Shown here: piece after piece, positions 4,815-11,167 of the stretch
Position numbering within the stretch: position 1 is the first letter of the stretch
Layout of the letters: the number at the start of each line of letters is the position of its first letter
Assembly: GCA_905235825.1 (NCBI GenBank)
Contig: CAJONH010000139.1
Location: 1 to 13,711 of the forward strand
From: Candidatus Gastranaerophilales bacterium
GTDB taxonomy: Bacteria > Cyanobacteriota > Vampirovibrionia > Gastranaerophilales > Gastranaerophilaceae
DNA: 13,711 nucleotides
Direction: 5' to 3'
Notes under the pieces: generated by a model
The model's database searches: none
Seen by the model: only the letters and a program-made list of their open reading frames with translations
Told to the model about the DNA's origin: nothing
Position numbers and translations under genes: made by a program

Positions 4815-5645
4815 TTAATCTATGTCTGTTATTGATATTTTACCAAATTTCGCCGATAAATCATCAATATGATGAATGATATACATAAAAGGTTCTGCAT
4901 CTTTTTCATCCAAATCAATAAGAGCCCCCCAGTCTTTTCTTCCGTGGTGAGCCGCAATCATTTTTGCAACTTCTTTAAAACCGTTGCTCATACAAATTGT
5001 AAATCCCCATTGAGAATGCGTACGCCAGTCTTTACGAAAATCCTCGTTATATTCAATTAATCCGGTTTCAGTATCGACAACATATTCAAATATTTTACCG
5101 AAATCATGCAGAATACATGCAGCATAAACAGAATCAGGATTAAGTTTTCCATTGCATTTTGTTAAAAATAAATTTGCAAAATCAAGACATTCATAAGTAT
5201 GTTCGAGAAGTCCGCCTATATAATTATGGTGCATAAGTTTTGCAGCAGGTGTTATTTTAAATTCATTTTTGTATTTGTCTAAAAGTGAAACAACAAAATC
5301 AGAAAGTTTTTTATCTTTTATTTTTAATGCATAATCTTTAATTTTATTATATAAATCTTCACGTACAGGTTCATCCAAGCCTGTTTTTGCCTCTTTAACC
5401 AGTGTTATTTCAGAGATAAGGCAATTATTATATTTTTCATTGTAAGTTCCCGCATTTATTTTTATATGATTATTTGTTCTAAAAAGTTTAGCATCAAGCC
5501 TGTTTAAAGTTTCTTCCCATAATATACAATTCAAAACTGATTCATCATTCAAATTTTTAACTTGAAGTTTTCCCATTTTTGAACCTGCTTTTGTATCGCC
5601 TATAGAAAACGTAATTATTTCATATATTGCATTTAAATCGAGCAT
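4815..5645 (-). CDS. yhaM: YhaM-like 3'-5' exoribonuclease (OB-fold plus HD domain)
   Basis: This 276-residue protein has the two-part build of YhaM. An N-terminal OB-like domain (about 1-90, ending ISEITLVKEA) would bind nucleic acid, and an HD phosphohydrolase domain covers about 130-276. HD residues seen: H149 in GGLLEHT, H180-D181 in ACILHDFGK, H210 in RTHSQ, H233-H234 in AAHHGRKDWGA, and D261-D262 in IIHHIDDLSAKFG. Known members are Mn-dependent nucleases that shorten RNA or single-stranded DNA from the 3' end. It is somewhat shorter than the roughly 310-residue Bacillus protein. AAAGGA precedes the ATG at 5645, and TATAAT lies at 5672-5677. It is the first gene of the operon with the exported protein and cinA. 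Confidence 0.82.
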   Translation of the reverse strand: MLDLNAIYEIITFSIGDTKAGSKMGKLQVKNLNDESVLNCILWEETLNRLDAKLFRTNNHIKINAGTYNEKYNNCLISEITLVKEAKTGLDEPVREDLYNKIKDYALKIKDKKLSDFVVSLLDKYKNEFKITPAAKLMHHNYIGGLLEHTYECLDFANLFLTKCNGKLNPDSVYAACILHDFGKIFEYVVDTETGLIEYNEDFRKDWRTHSQWGFTICMSNGFKEVAKMIAAHHGRKDWGALIDLDEKDAEPFMYIIHHIDDLSAKFGKISITDID

Positions 5646-5671
5646 AATTTTCCTTTGTTTACGATAGTTTT

Positions 5672-5677
5672 ATTATA
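5672..5677 (-). promoter_or_regulatory. Possible -10 box for the yhaM operon
   Basis: Read on the minus strand there is a consensus TATAAT preceded directly by TG, 26 bases before the ATG at 5645. I cannot find a good -35 box at 17 bases, so the call rests on the -10 box and on the 134-bp gap to the upstream gene. Confidence 0.35.
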
Positions 5678-5779
5678 CATCAAATATATTTAAACAGTGC
5701 ATTGTAAAGACTTTTTCCTGTATTTTATTTTTGTTTACAAATATTAATAATTTTTAAAGAATTTCGTCAATGGTCTTGC

Positions 5780-6853
5780 TTATTTGTATTCAAACCATTT
5801 TTCATAAGTTGAAAAGAAAATAACAGCGTAGTTTTTTATTCCTTTTTCTATTCTGAAAATTTTATCAAAAAAGAAAAAGAAGGGATAATAAATAAAAAAC
5901 GGCATTTTGGTAAAACGTGAAATTAAGAAAAGAGTTCTGTTTCTTACAAATTCTTTGTCTTGTTCACGCATTTCAAGATGATTAAAATCATATTTCATTT
6001 TATTAAAAAACTCTCTTTTATAGGGCAGACGAACCTTCATAAACCACCAGTACAGTGTAATTACTTTATAATCCCAGTAATAATATTTCATTTCTTCATA
6101 TAAGCCGATTTTTTTCAAATTATCACCAATAAGATTAAAAATTTTAAAATAGTCAAAAAAGGTTTTATTTCTTGTATTTGTTACTGCATTTTTTCTGTTG
6201 CAGCGATAATACACTAAATCTTCCCGCAGAATGGATATTTTATCAGCCTTAAACAATGCATCATATACAAATACATTATCTTCAAAATAGATGCCTCCGG
6301 GGAATTTTACATTTTTATTTATCAGAAAATCACGTTTATAAATTTTATCCCACGGAACAGAAGTCTGCCAGAAAACGGAATATTTTATATCCCGCCAATT
6401 AAATGTTTTATTATCAAACTCTGTTGGTATTTGTTTTAATTTTGCATATATATGGTTTCTGTCTATTATTCCAGTTAAATCATCAAACTGATTCCAGGTA
6501 CATATTGTAATATCGGTATCAGTTTCTGTTATTTTTTTGTATAATTTTTCGATAGCAGATAAATCTAAATAATCGTCACCGTCAAGAAAAAAAATATATT
6601 CTCCACGTGCCATTTGAACACCGAAATTACGGGCTAAACCCTGTTTTAAATTGGAAGTATTTTTATATATTACAAATCTCTCGTCCTTTGAAGCATATTC
6701 TTCTATGATATTTAGAGTTTTATCGGTTGATTTATTATCAACAACAATAATTTCAATATCTGAAAAGGTTTGATTTATAACACTGTCAAGTGTTTTGCGA
6801 ATATATTTCTCTACATTATAAACAGCTAAAATTACACTTACTTTTACATTCAT
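5780..6853 (-). CDS. Family 2 glycosyltransferase (GT-A fold)
   Basis: This 357-residue protein opens with the GT2 nucleotide-sugar-binding start VSVILAVYNVEKYIRKTLDS, continues with IEIIVVDNKSTDKT, and has the metal-binding DGDD at 91-94 after GEYIFFL. GGIYFEDNVFVYDALFKAD (ED at 191-192) is the likely catalytic-base region, as in capsular and LPS transferases. The last 50 residues are aromatic and hydrophobic (FFIYYPFFFFFDKIF), which may bind the membrane face. It should add a sugar to a surface polysaccharide; donor and acceptor cannot be read. It stands alone between yhaM and rph, is transcribed divergently from rph, and has no strong ribosome site. Confidence 0.88.
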   Translation of the reverse strand: MNVKVSVILAVYNVEKYIRKTLDSVINQTFSDIEIIVVDNKSTDKTLNIIEEYASKDERFVIYKNTSNLKQGLARNFGVQMARGEYIFFLDGDDYLDLSAIEKLYKKITETDTDITICTWNQFDDLTGIIDRNHIYAKLKQIPTEFDNKTFNWRDIKYSVFWQTSVPWDKIYKRDFLINKNVKFPGGIYFEDNVFVYDALFKADKISILREDLVYYRCNRKNAVTNTRNKTFFDYFKIFNLIGDNLKKIGLYEEMKYYYWDYKVITLYWWFMKVRLPYKREFFNKMKYDFNHLEMREQDKEFVRNRTLFLISRFTKMPFFIYYPFFFFFDKIFRIEKGIKNYAVIFFSTYEKWFEYK

Positions 6854-6905
6854 ATTAAAATTATAAAATAAAAATTGTAATTTTAGTTTTTAGAATTTGT
6901 AAAAG

Positions 6906-6934
6906 ATTATACTGTTTTATGATAGAATTATAAA
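6906..6934 (-). promoter_or_regulatory. Likely promoter of the GT2 gene
   Basis: Read on the minus strand there is TTTATA (6929-6934), 17 bases, then TATAAT (6906-6911), giving a leader of about 50 bases to the ATG at 6853. The -35 matches four of six consensus bases. It overlaps the region from which rph must be transcribed in the other direction. Confidence 0.45.
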
Positions 6935-6952
6935 AAATAACGAGGTTAGTAT

Positions 6953-7654
6953 ATGATTGAACGTCTAAACGGCAGAAAAAATAATGAATTAAGAAATATA
7001 AAAATAACAAAAAATTATACAATTCATGCTTTAGGCTCTGTTTTAATTGAATTTGGAGATACGAAAGTTATTGTAACAGCAAGTGTGGAAGACGGAAGAC
7101 CAAAATGGATGGATAAAACAGACTCGAGAGGGTGGATAACTGCAGAATATTCGCTTTTACCGGCGGCAACTCATACCAGATGCCAGAGAGAAAGAACAAA
7201 AATTTCGGGCAGAACTCAAGAAATTCAGCGTTTAATAGGAAGAAGCCTCCGCTCTTGTGTTGATTTGGAAAAACTTGGAGATAGAACGGTTACTGTTGAT
7301 GCCGACGTTATTCAGGCAGACGGAGGAACACGATGTGCATCTATATGCGGTGGTTTTATTGCAATGAATATTGCTTTTGAAAAACTAAAAGAACAGGGTT
7401 TATTAGAAGAAAATCCTATAATTGAGCCTATTGCCGCAGTTTCAGTAGGAATAGTCGACGGTGATATAAAATTGGATTTGGACTACAGTGAAGATTCTAC
7501 TGCTCAGGTTGACAGCAATATAGTAATGACAAAATCTTCAAAGATAATTGAATTTCAAACAACGGCAGAAGGCTTGCCATTTATGAAATCACAGCTTGAT
7601 GAAATTTATAATACGGCCAATGATGCTATACAAAAAATAATAAAAATGTATTAG
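6953..7654 (+). CDS. rph: Ribonuclease PH
   Basis: RNase PH is a phosphate-dependent 3'-5' exonuclease that trims tRNA 3' ends; it forms a hexameric ring in the cytoplasm. The 233-residue length is normal. Seen are RGWITAEYSLLPAATHTR (59-76), GRTQEIQRLIGRSLR (86-100) with the phosphate- and RNA-binding arginines, DADVIQADGGTR (116-127), AAVSVGIVDG (161-170), LDLDYSEDSTAQVD (174-187) with the catalytic aspartates, and TTAEGLPF (203-210). GAGG at 6942-6945 precedes the ATG. The last 11 codons lie in a 58-bp sequence repeated perfectly at 8335-8392, with an HTH/HAD cassette between. The protein end (QKIIKMY) is plausible, so rph appears intact. Confidence 0.95.
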   Translation: MIERLNGRKNNELRNIKITKNYTIHALGSVLIEFGDTKVIVTASVEDGRPKWMDKTDSRGWITAEYSLLPAATHTRCQRERTKISGRTQEIQRLIGRSLRSCVDLEKLGDRTVTVDADVIQADGGTRCASICGGFIAMNIAFEKLKEQGLLEENPIIEPIAAVSVGIVDGDIKLDLDYSEDSTAQVDSNIVMTKSSKIIEFQTTAEGLPFMKSQLDEIYNTANDAIQKIIKMY

Positions 7655-7677
7655 TAACAGATAATAAAAATTTATTT
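7620..7677 (+). repeat. 58-bp direct repeat, left copy (3' end of rph)
   Basis: Bases 7620-7677 are identical to 8335-8392. This copy covers the last codons of rph, its stop codon (7652-7654) and 23 bases beyond, including the stop codon (7672-7674) of the convergent HAD gene. Confidence 0.95.
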
Positions 7678-8016
7678 CTTATACCATACGGTAAAATTAT
7701 CTATTTTATTTTGTAGTTCTTGATAATTACCGTCAAATGTAATACTTCTGTCATCAATATATAAAAATGCGGGTTCTTTTACATTGGTTACATCAGTTAC
7801 TAATTTATCAAGTTTATTTTTAATTAACCATTTTACTGCTAATAATCTATTTCTTGTTGTAAATAACTTAATTTCGTAAGTTTTATTTAAATTTTCTAAA
7901 AATTCTTTTGCTCCTGCTTTTATTTCGGGTATAAAATCCTTATCAAAATTGCCTTTATAGGTATTTAATACACCGTCTAAATCAATTAAAATTATTTTTT
8001 TGTGTTTATATTCCAT
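7672..8016 (-). CDS. Small cap-less HAD-superfamily phosphatase (module 3)
   Basis: This 114-residue protein is a close paralogue of the one at 3204-3542 (roughly 78 of 112 positions identical by eye). All HAD motifs are kept: IILIDLDGVLNTY (motif I), LFTTRNR (motif II), VKWLIKNK (motif III lysine) and YIDDRSITF (motif IV). Differences cluster in the last 20 residues and on helix surfaces; catalytic residues do not change, which suggests selection for activity. AAGGAG lies 4 bases before the ATG at 8016. It diverges from the XRE gene at 8083. Its stop codon and final lysine codon lie inside the left 58-bp repeat. Substrate unknown. Confidence 0.82.
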   Translation of the reverse strand: MEYKHKKIILIDLDGVLNTYKGNFDKDFIPEIKAGAKEFLENLNKTYEIKLFTTRNRLLAVKWLIKNKLDKLVTDVTNVKEPAFLYIDDRSITFDGNYQELQNKIDNFTVWYKK

Positions 8017-8032
8017 TATTACTCCTTATTAT

Positions 8033-8079
8033 TGCTAGTGTGATTAGTTGTTTACAATGCTAGTATAGCTAACAATTAA
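8033..8079. promoter_or_regulatory. Likely operator between the HAD and XRE genes of module 3
   Basis: TGCTAGT occurs twice (8033-8039 and 8058-8064), 25 bases apart. A dyad centred on CTAG (8060-8063) pairs 13 of 18 positions over 8044-8079, including TTGTT (8048-8052) with AACAA (8071-8075). It fills the 66-bp gap between divergent starts. The symmetry is less perfect than in module 1. Confidence 0.45.
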
Positions 8080-8082
8080 AAA

Positions 8083-8295
8083 ATGGAGAAGAGTTTTATA
8101 AGTAAATTAGCAAAAAGTGTTAAAGAAAAAAGAGAATTAAAAAAATTAACACAAGATGATGTGGGAATTAACGGAATTTCTCGTTCAATGGTGAGTTTGT
8201 TAGAACTGTCTAAAACAGATATTACGGTAAGCAAATTGAAAATACTTGCAGATAATATTGGAGTTAAGGTTAAAGATTTTTTTGATTTTGAATAG
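8083..8295 (+). CDS. XRE-family helix-turn-helix regulator (module 3)
   Basis: This 70-residue protein is a single HTH: LAKSVKEKRELKKLTQDDVG (helices 1-2), NGISRSMVSLLELSKTDITV (recognition helix and turn) and LKILADNIGVKVKDFFDFE at the end. The recognition region ISRSMVSLLE differs from the usual I-S-x-x-E-x-G pattern, and the protein differs clearly from the HTH partners of modules 1 and 2. There is no ribosome site before the ATG, only an A-rich stretch, so leaderless or weak translation is likely. It faces the HAD gene at 8016 across a 66-bp gap. It probably represses itself and the phosphatase, by analogy with divergent XRE pairs. Confidence 0.85.
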   Translation: MEKSFISKLAKSVKEKRELKKLTQDDVGINGISRSMVSLLELSKTDITVSKLKILADNIGVKVKDFFDFE

Positions 8296-8334
8296 AATAT
8301 TAATTTTCAACATTACCTATTTTTTTATAATAAT

Positions 8335-8392
8335 ATGATGCTATACAAAAAATAATAAAAATGTATTAGTAACAGATAATAAAAATTTATTT
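8335..8392 (+). repeat. 58-bp direct repeat, right copy
   Basis: This is a perfect copy of 7620-7677, offset by 715 bases, lying 39 bases after the XRE stop. It contains the last rph codons and stop but no upstream rph sequence, so it is an orphan 3' end. The stop TAA on the minus strand also ends the fragment at 8387-8497. Confidence 0.95.
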
Positions 8393-8497
8393 ATCCACAA
8401 ATTTAAAATCTTTGACGAGTTCATTTTCAAGAAGCGGCAAGTGCGAAACCGGATTAGATTTCCGAAATATGAAAATTTTATATTGAACTTCAGCTGA
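8387..8497 (-). pseudogene. Possible 3' fragment of an unidentified gene
   Basis: On the minus strand a frame without a start codon reads AEVQYKIFIFRKSNPVSHLP, then LLENELVKDFKFVDK, and stops inside the right 58-bp repeat. The composition is protein-like and less A/T-biased than the flanking spacer. It overlaps the last codons of trxB by a few bases in another frame. I do not recognise it. It may be chance, or the 3' end of a gene whose front was lost in the rearrangement that placed the cassette here. Confidence 0.25.
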
Positions 8498-9434
8498 CTT
8501 TGACAGGTGTGTGTGTTTCAATATATTTTACGGCTGAACATGCCGCAATTGCACCATCCGCCGCTGATGTTATCACTTGCCTTAAAGGAGTATTTCGCAC
8601 ATCACCCGCCGCATATACACCTTCTATTGAAGTCTGCATATTTTCATCGGTTTCTATAAAACCTTGTTTTGTTTGTTTTATTTGAGCATTAAAATTTTCC
8701 GTATTCGGTGTAAAACCTATATATGGAAATACTCCATTTACGGTGAGTTCTTTTATTTCATTTGTTTTAACATCTTGTACAATAAATTTTTCAACCGTAT
8801 TATTTCCTTGAATTTCAACGGGCAGTGCATTAAATACAAATTCTATTTTTTCATTGGAAAATGCTCTTTCCTGTACTATTTTATCGGCTCTCAATTCATC
8901 ACGGCGGTGAACTATATAAACTTTTTTTGCAAATTTAGTTAAATAACATGCTTCTTCAACTGCCGAGTTTCCTCCGCCCACAACAGCAACAATTTTATCT
9001 TTATAAAAAGCACCGTCACAAATTGCACAATAGCTTACACCTCTGCCTTTATATTCATTTTCTCCTTTAATTCCGAGTTTTTTCGCTTTTGCTCCTGTTG
9101 CAATTATAACTGTTTTTGTTTTAAATATTGTATCGGCAGTTTCAATTTCTTTTATTTCACTATCAAGTGTCACTCTTTGGATTTCAACCATAGGATATTT
9201 TTCCACACCAAATTTATCGGCATGTTCTTCAAACTTTTCCATAAGCTCAAAACCGCCTATGATAGGAAATCCGGGATAATTTTCTATTTCAAGATAATTT
9301 GAGGGCTGACCTCCAAACATATTAATGTCTAATATTGCGGTTTTAACATTTCCTCTTGCTGCATACATTGCGGCAGAAAATCCCGCAGGCCCTGCCCCTA
9401 AAATTATTACATCATAATTTAATTCTTGTTTCAT
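8490..9434 (-). CDS. trxB: Thioredoxin reductase (NADPH, flavoprotein)
   Basis: This 314-residue protein has the full short-type TrxB layout. The FAD-binding GAGPAGFSAAMYAARG is at 13-28, and GGQPSNYLEIENYPGF at 41-56. ATGAKAKKLGIKGE leads to the redox-active CAIC at 136-139. The second Rossmann motif is VVGGGNSAVEEACYL (151-165) with the NADPH-phosphate site HRR (176-178), and the closing FAD motif is AAGDVRNTPLRQVITSAADG. It transfers electrons from NADPH to thioredoxin in the cytoplasm. CAIC instead of the common CATC is a mild variant. GAGGG lies 3 bases before the ATG. It follows an exported-protein gene by 18 bases, probably on one transcript. Confidence 0.95.
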   Translation of the reverse strand: MKQELNYDVIILGAGPAGFSAAMYAARGNVKTAILDINMFGGQPSNYLEIENYPGFPIIGGFELMEKFEEHADKFGVEKYPMVEIQRVTLDSEIKEIETADTIFKTKTVIIATGAKAKKLGIKGENEYKGRGVSYCAICDGAFYKDKIVAVVGGGNSAVEEACYLTKFAKKVYIVHRRDELRADKIVQERAFSNEKIEFVFNALPVEIQGNNTVEKFIVQDVKTNEIKELTVNGVFPYIGFTPNTENFNAQIKQTKQGFIETDENMQTSIEGVYAAGDVRNTPLRQVITSAADGAIAACSAVKYIETHTPVKVS

Positions 9435-9452
9435 ATTCCCTCATACTCCATG

Positions 9453-9950
9453 CTATATTCCAAAAATTCCTTTTGCGGATGCTCCTGAAATTTTTGTGCC
9501 TCTTACTTGATATTCGACGTAATCTTCACGAATAAGTTTCCCGTTTTTATACGTCTTTATATTTATTCTATCAATTCCCGTAAAATTGTCACCTTGTAAA
9601 GTTAAAACAGGTGTTTCAACAGATTCTTCATCAGGATAATAACTCTTTTTTTCAAATTTTACTGTTTTTCCTTTTACGTCATTTACGCTGACATCGGCTC
9701 TTGCCCCCGACAAAGGATTAGAAAGTGTTACGGTTTCCCCGTTTCTTTTTAATGTCCAAATATCAACACTGCCTGTTTCAAACAGTTCTTTATTTGTTGT
9801 TCTTGTACAAACGGATTCTACTTTCCAACTGCCGTACAGTTCAACGGGAACTTTATCCGTCATTGTAACATTACCTTCAATAAGCGTTGCACAGGCAGAA
9901 TTTACACATAAATATAAAAATATAGATAACACAGACAATATCTTTTTCAT
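9453..9950 (-). CDS. Exported protein of unknown function
   Basis: This 165-residue protein has an N-terminal signal peptide (MKKILSVLSIFLYLCVNSAC, then AT), likely cut after the ACA. It is not a clear lipoprotein, as no L-x-G/A-C box is placed well. The mature part looks like an all-beta small domain: PVELYGSWKVESVCTRT, IWTLKRNGETVTLSNP, VETPVLTLQGDNFTGID and EDYVEYQVRGTKISG. The G-S-W-K-V start recalls lipocalin-like or other small beta-barrel families, but I cannot name one. No ribosome site is seen before the ATG. The signal peptide closely resembles that of the exported protein at 4100-4804; the mature parts do not. It probably shares a transcript with trxB, so an envelope redox role is possible but unproven. 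Confidence 0.75.
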   Translation of the reverse strand: MKKILSVLSIFLYLCVNSACATLIEGNVTMTDKVPVELYGSWKVESVCTRTTNKELFETGSVDIWTLKRNGETVTLSNPLSGARADVSVNDVKGKTVKFEKKSYYPDEESVETPVLTLQGDNFTGIDRINIKTYKNGKLIREDYVEYQVRGTKISGASAKGIFGI

Positions 9951-9973
9951 ATTATATATTTAATAATATTTTT

Positions 9974-10005
9974 TTATTAATCAAACCCCGCCATAAGATT
10001 AATAA
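9974..10005. promoter_or_regulatory. Inverted repeat with a GC-rich loop upstream of the exported gene
   Basis: TTATTAATC (9974-9982) pairs with GATTAATAA (9997-10005) around a 14-base loop containing CCCCG, unusual in this A/T-rich spacer. It lies between the radical SAM gene and the exported-protein gene. No T-run follows on the minus strand, so it is not an obvious terminator; an operator or RNA element is possible. Confidence 0.35.
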
Positions 10006-10063
10006 CTTTTATATTTTTCTGTGTATTAAAATTTTTATATAATTATTATATATTATTGCTTTT

Positions 10064-11029
10064 CTATAAATAATTTTTACCTTCTTTAAGTCCTCTGGCT
10101 CTGTCATAAAGCTCAATTTTCATATTAAGAGAATTTGCTTTATCTATTACATAATTAACTAAATCAAGATAATACGACGAAATAGTCGAACGGTGTTCTT
10201 TATACCATACATCTTCAATATCAAGAGCAAGCCATTTTCCGCCTGTTTCAACAACGGAAGCTATCCAATTGTCTATTTCTTTTCTGTTGTCGTTAACATT
10301 TGGTATTATTATATATTTTGAAGTCATAAGTCCGTAATAATCGGTATTTGCTTCAGCATATTTTTTCATATTTTCAAGAACTTTTTTATATGAATTAACA
10401 TTTTTAATTTTTTTATAAGTCTTTTCGCAGCCTGAATCTATTGAAATAACAACGTTTAATACTCCTTTTTTAATTGCATTTTCTATTGCGGGAGAAAATT
10501 TTATTCCCGATGAATGTATTCGCATATTTTTAAACCCGTTATCGGTCAAAAGCTGAATAAGTTCTTCAAATTCTGGAGCGATAGTAGGTTCACCTCCGCC
10601 AAAGGAAACTTCTCCTCCGGGACGCAAAATTTTCTTTTCTATCATTTCTTTTACAACAGGAACGGCATCATAAGGTTTAATCTTATCAAACATTTTTTTA
10701 TTTTGAACTTCATAGCAATAAGTGCATTTGCTGTTACATAAAATCCAATAATTAAATTGAAGAAAATTAATATAATCTTCATTATCCCATTCTTTTTCTT
10801 CAAGAAAAACACACCCCGTACAATTAGGCATAAGCCTTCCGTTTCTGTGTTCTTCTCTGTATTTATTTTTTAATTTAAAGAGTTTATCCCAATCAATATT
10901 TTCTCCTGCATAAACATCTTTTAAAGTAATTCTTCCGCCTCCCGAATGGCAGGTGAAACAGCAGGTTTCAAGCCTTGTATGCTCAAAATCCATTCCGTGT
11001 TCTATGTATCTGCAACTTAAATATTTCAC
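10064..11029 (-). CDS. Radical SAM protein with an N-terminal cysteine cluster
   Basis: This 321-residue protein carries the radical SAM iron-sulfur motif C-x3-C-x2-C as ILCNSKCTYCYE (C98, C102, C105). SFGGGEPTIAPEFEEL follows (142-157), with GGGEPT binding S-adenosylmethionine. ISIDSGCEKTYKKIK is a typical fifth-strand segment. Before the core lie C6, C23, C24, C27 (CCFTCHSGGG) and C70/C73 (NCTGC), enough to hold a further iron-sulfur cluster, as in SPASM/twitch proteins but at the N-terminus. The start is GTG at 11029, supported by GGGGA 6 bases upstream. It stands alone with no obvious peptide or substrate gene beside it, so the reaction cannot be named. Confidence 0.85.
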   Translation of the reverse strand: MKYLSCRYIEHGMDFEHTRLETCCFTCHSGGGRITLKDVYAGENIDWDKLFKLKNKYREEHRNGRLMPNCTGCVFLEEKEWDNEDYINFLQFNYWILCNSKCTYCYEVQNKKMFDKIKPYDAVPVVKEMIEKKILRPGGEVSFGGGEPTIAPEFEELIQLLTDNGFKNMRIHSSGIKFSPAIENAIKKGVLNVVISIDSGCEKTYKKIKNVNSYKKVLENMKKYAEANTDYYGLMTSKYIIIPNVNDNRKEIDNWIASVVETGGKWLALDIEDVWYKEHRSTISSYYLDLVNYVIDKANSLNMKIELYDRARGLKEGKNYL

Positions 11030-11110
11030 GAATATCCCCGGTTAACTATTTACTACTAAGTTATCATTTACCTTTATAATAGTCAAGAATTTAAGCTGTA
11101 TACAATTATT

Positions 11111-11147
11111 TTAAAACACGTCCAAATAAAGATTGAACGTGTTTTAA
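11111..11147 (-). terminator. Terminator after thrS
   Basis: TTAAAACACGT (11111-11121) and ACGTGTTTTAA (11137-11147) form a perfect 11-bp stem; a C/A mismatch and three further pairs extend it inward. It lies 20 bases after the thrS stop at 11168. The T-run is short on both sides. Confidence 0.65.
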
Positions 11148-11167
11148 TGTTAATTTTTCAGATTTTA

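Larger units (their letters stand above)
7620..8392. mobile_element. Candidate inserted cassette carrying the third HTH/HAD module
   Basis: A 657-base unit with two divergent genes lies between perfect 58-bp direct repeats, the left one being the 3' end of rph. Gene ends are typical targets of site-specific integration in which the element restores the gene end and leaves attL/attR repeats. No integrase is inside, so it would be a non-autonomous cassette. Alternatives are recombination-mediated insertion or local duplication of the rph end. Confidence 0.4.

Noticed and set aside
8500..8942. Two plus-strand open frames opposite trxB
   Set aside because: They lie wholly within a well-recognised trxB and have no protein-like features.
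11041..11110. Possible small gene or regulatory RNA between the radical SAM gene and the thrS terminator
   Set aside because: Only an A/T-rich spacer with the GTG ribosome site is visible; no frame or stable structure beyond the terminator.
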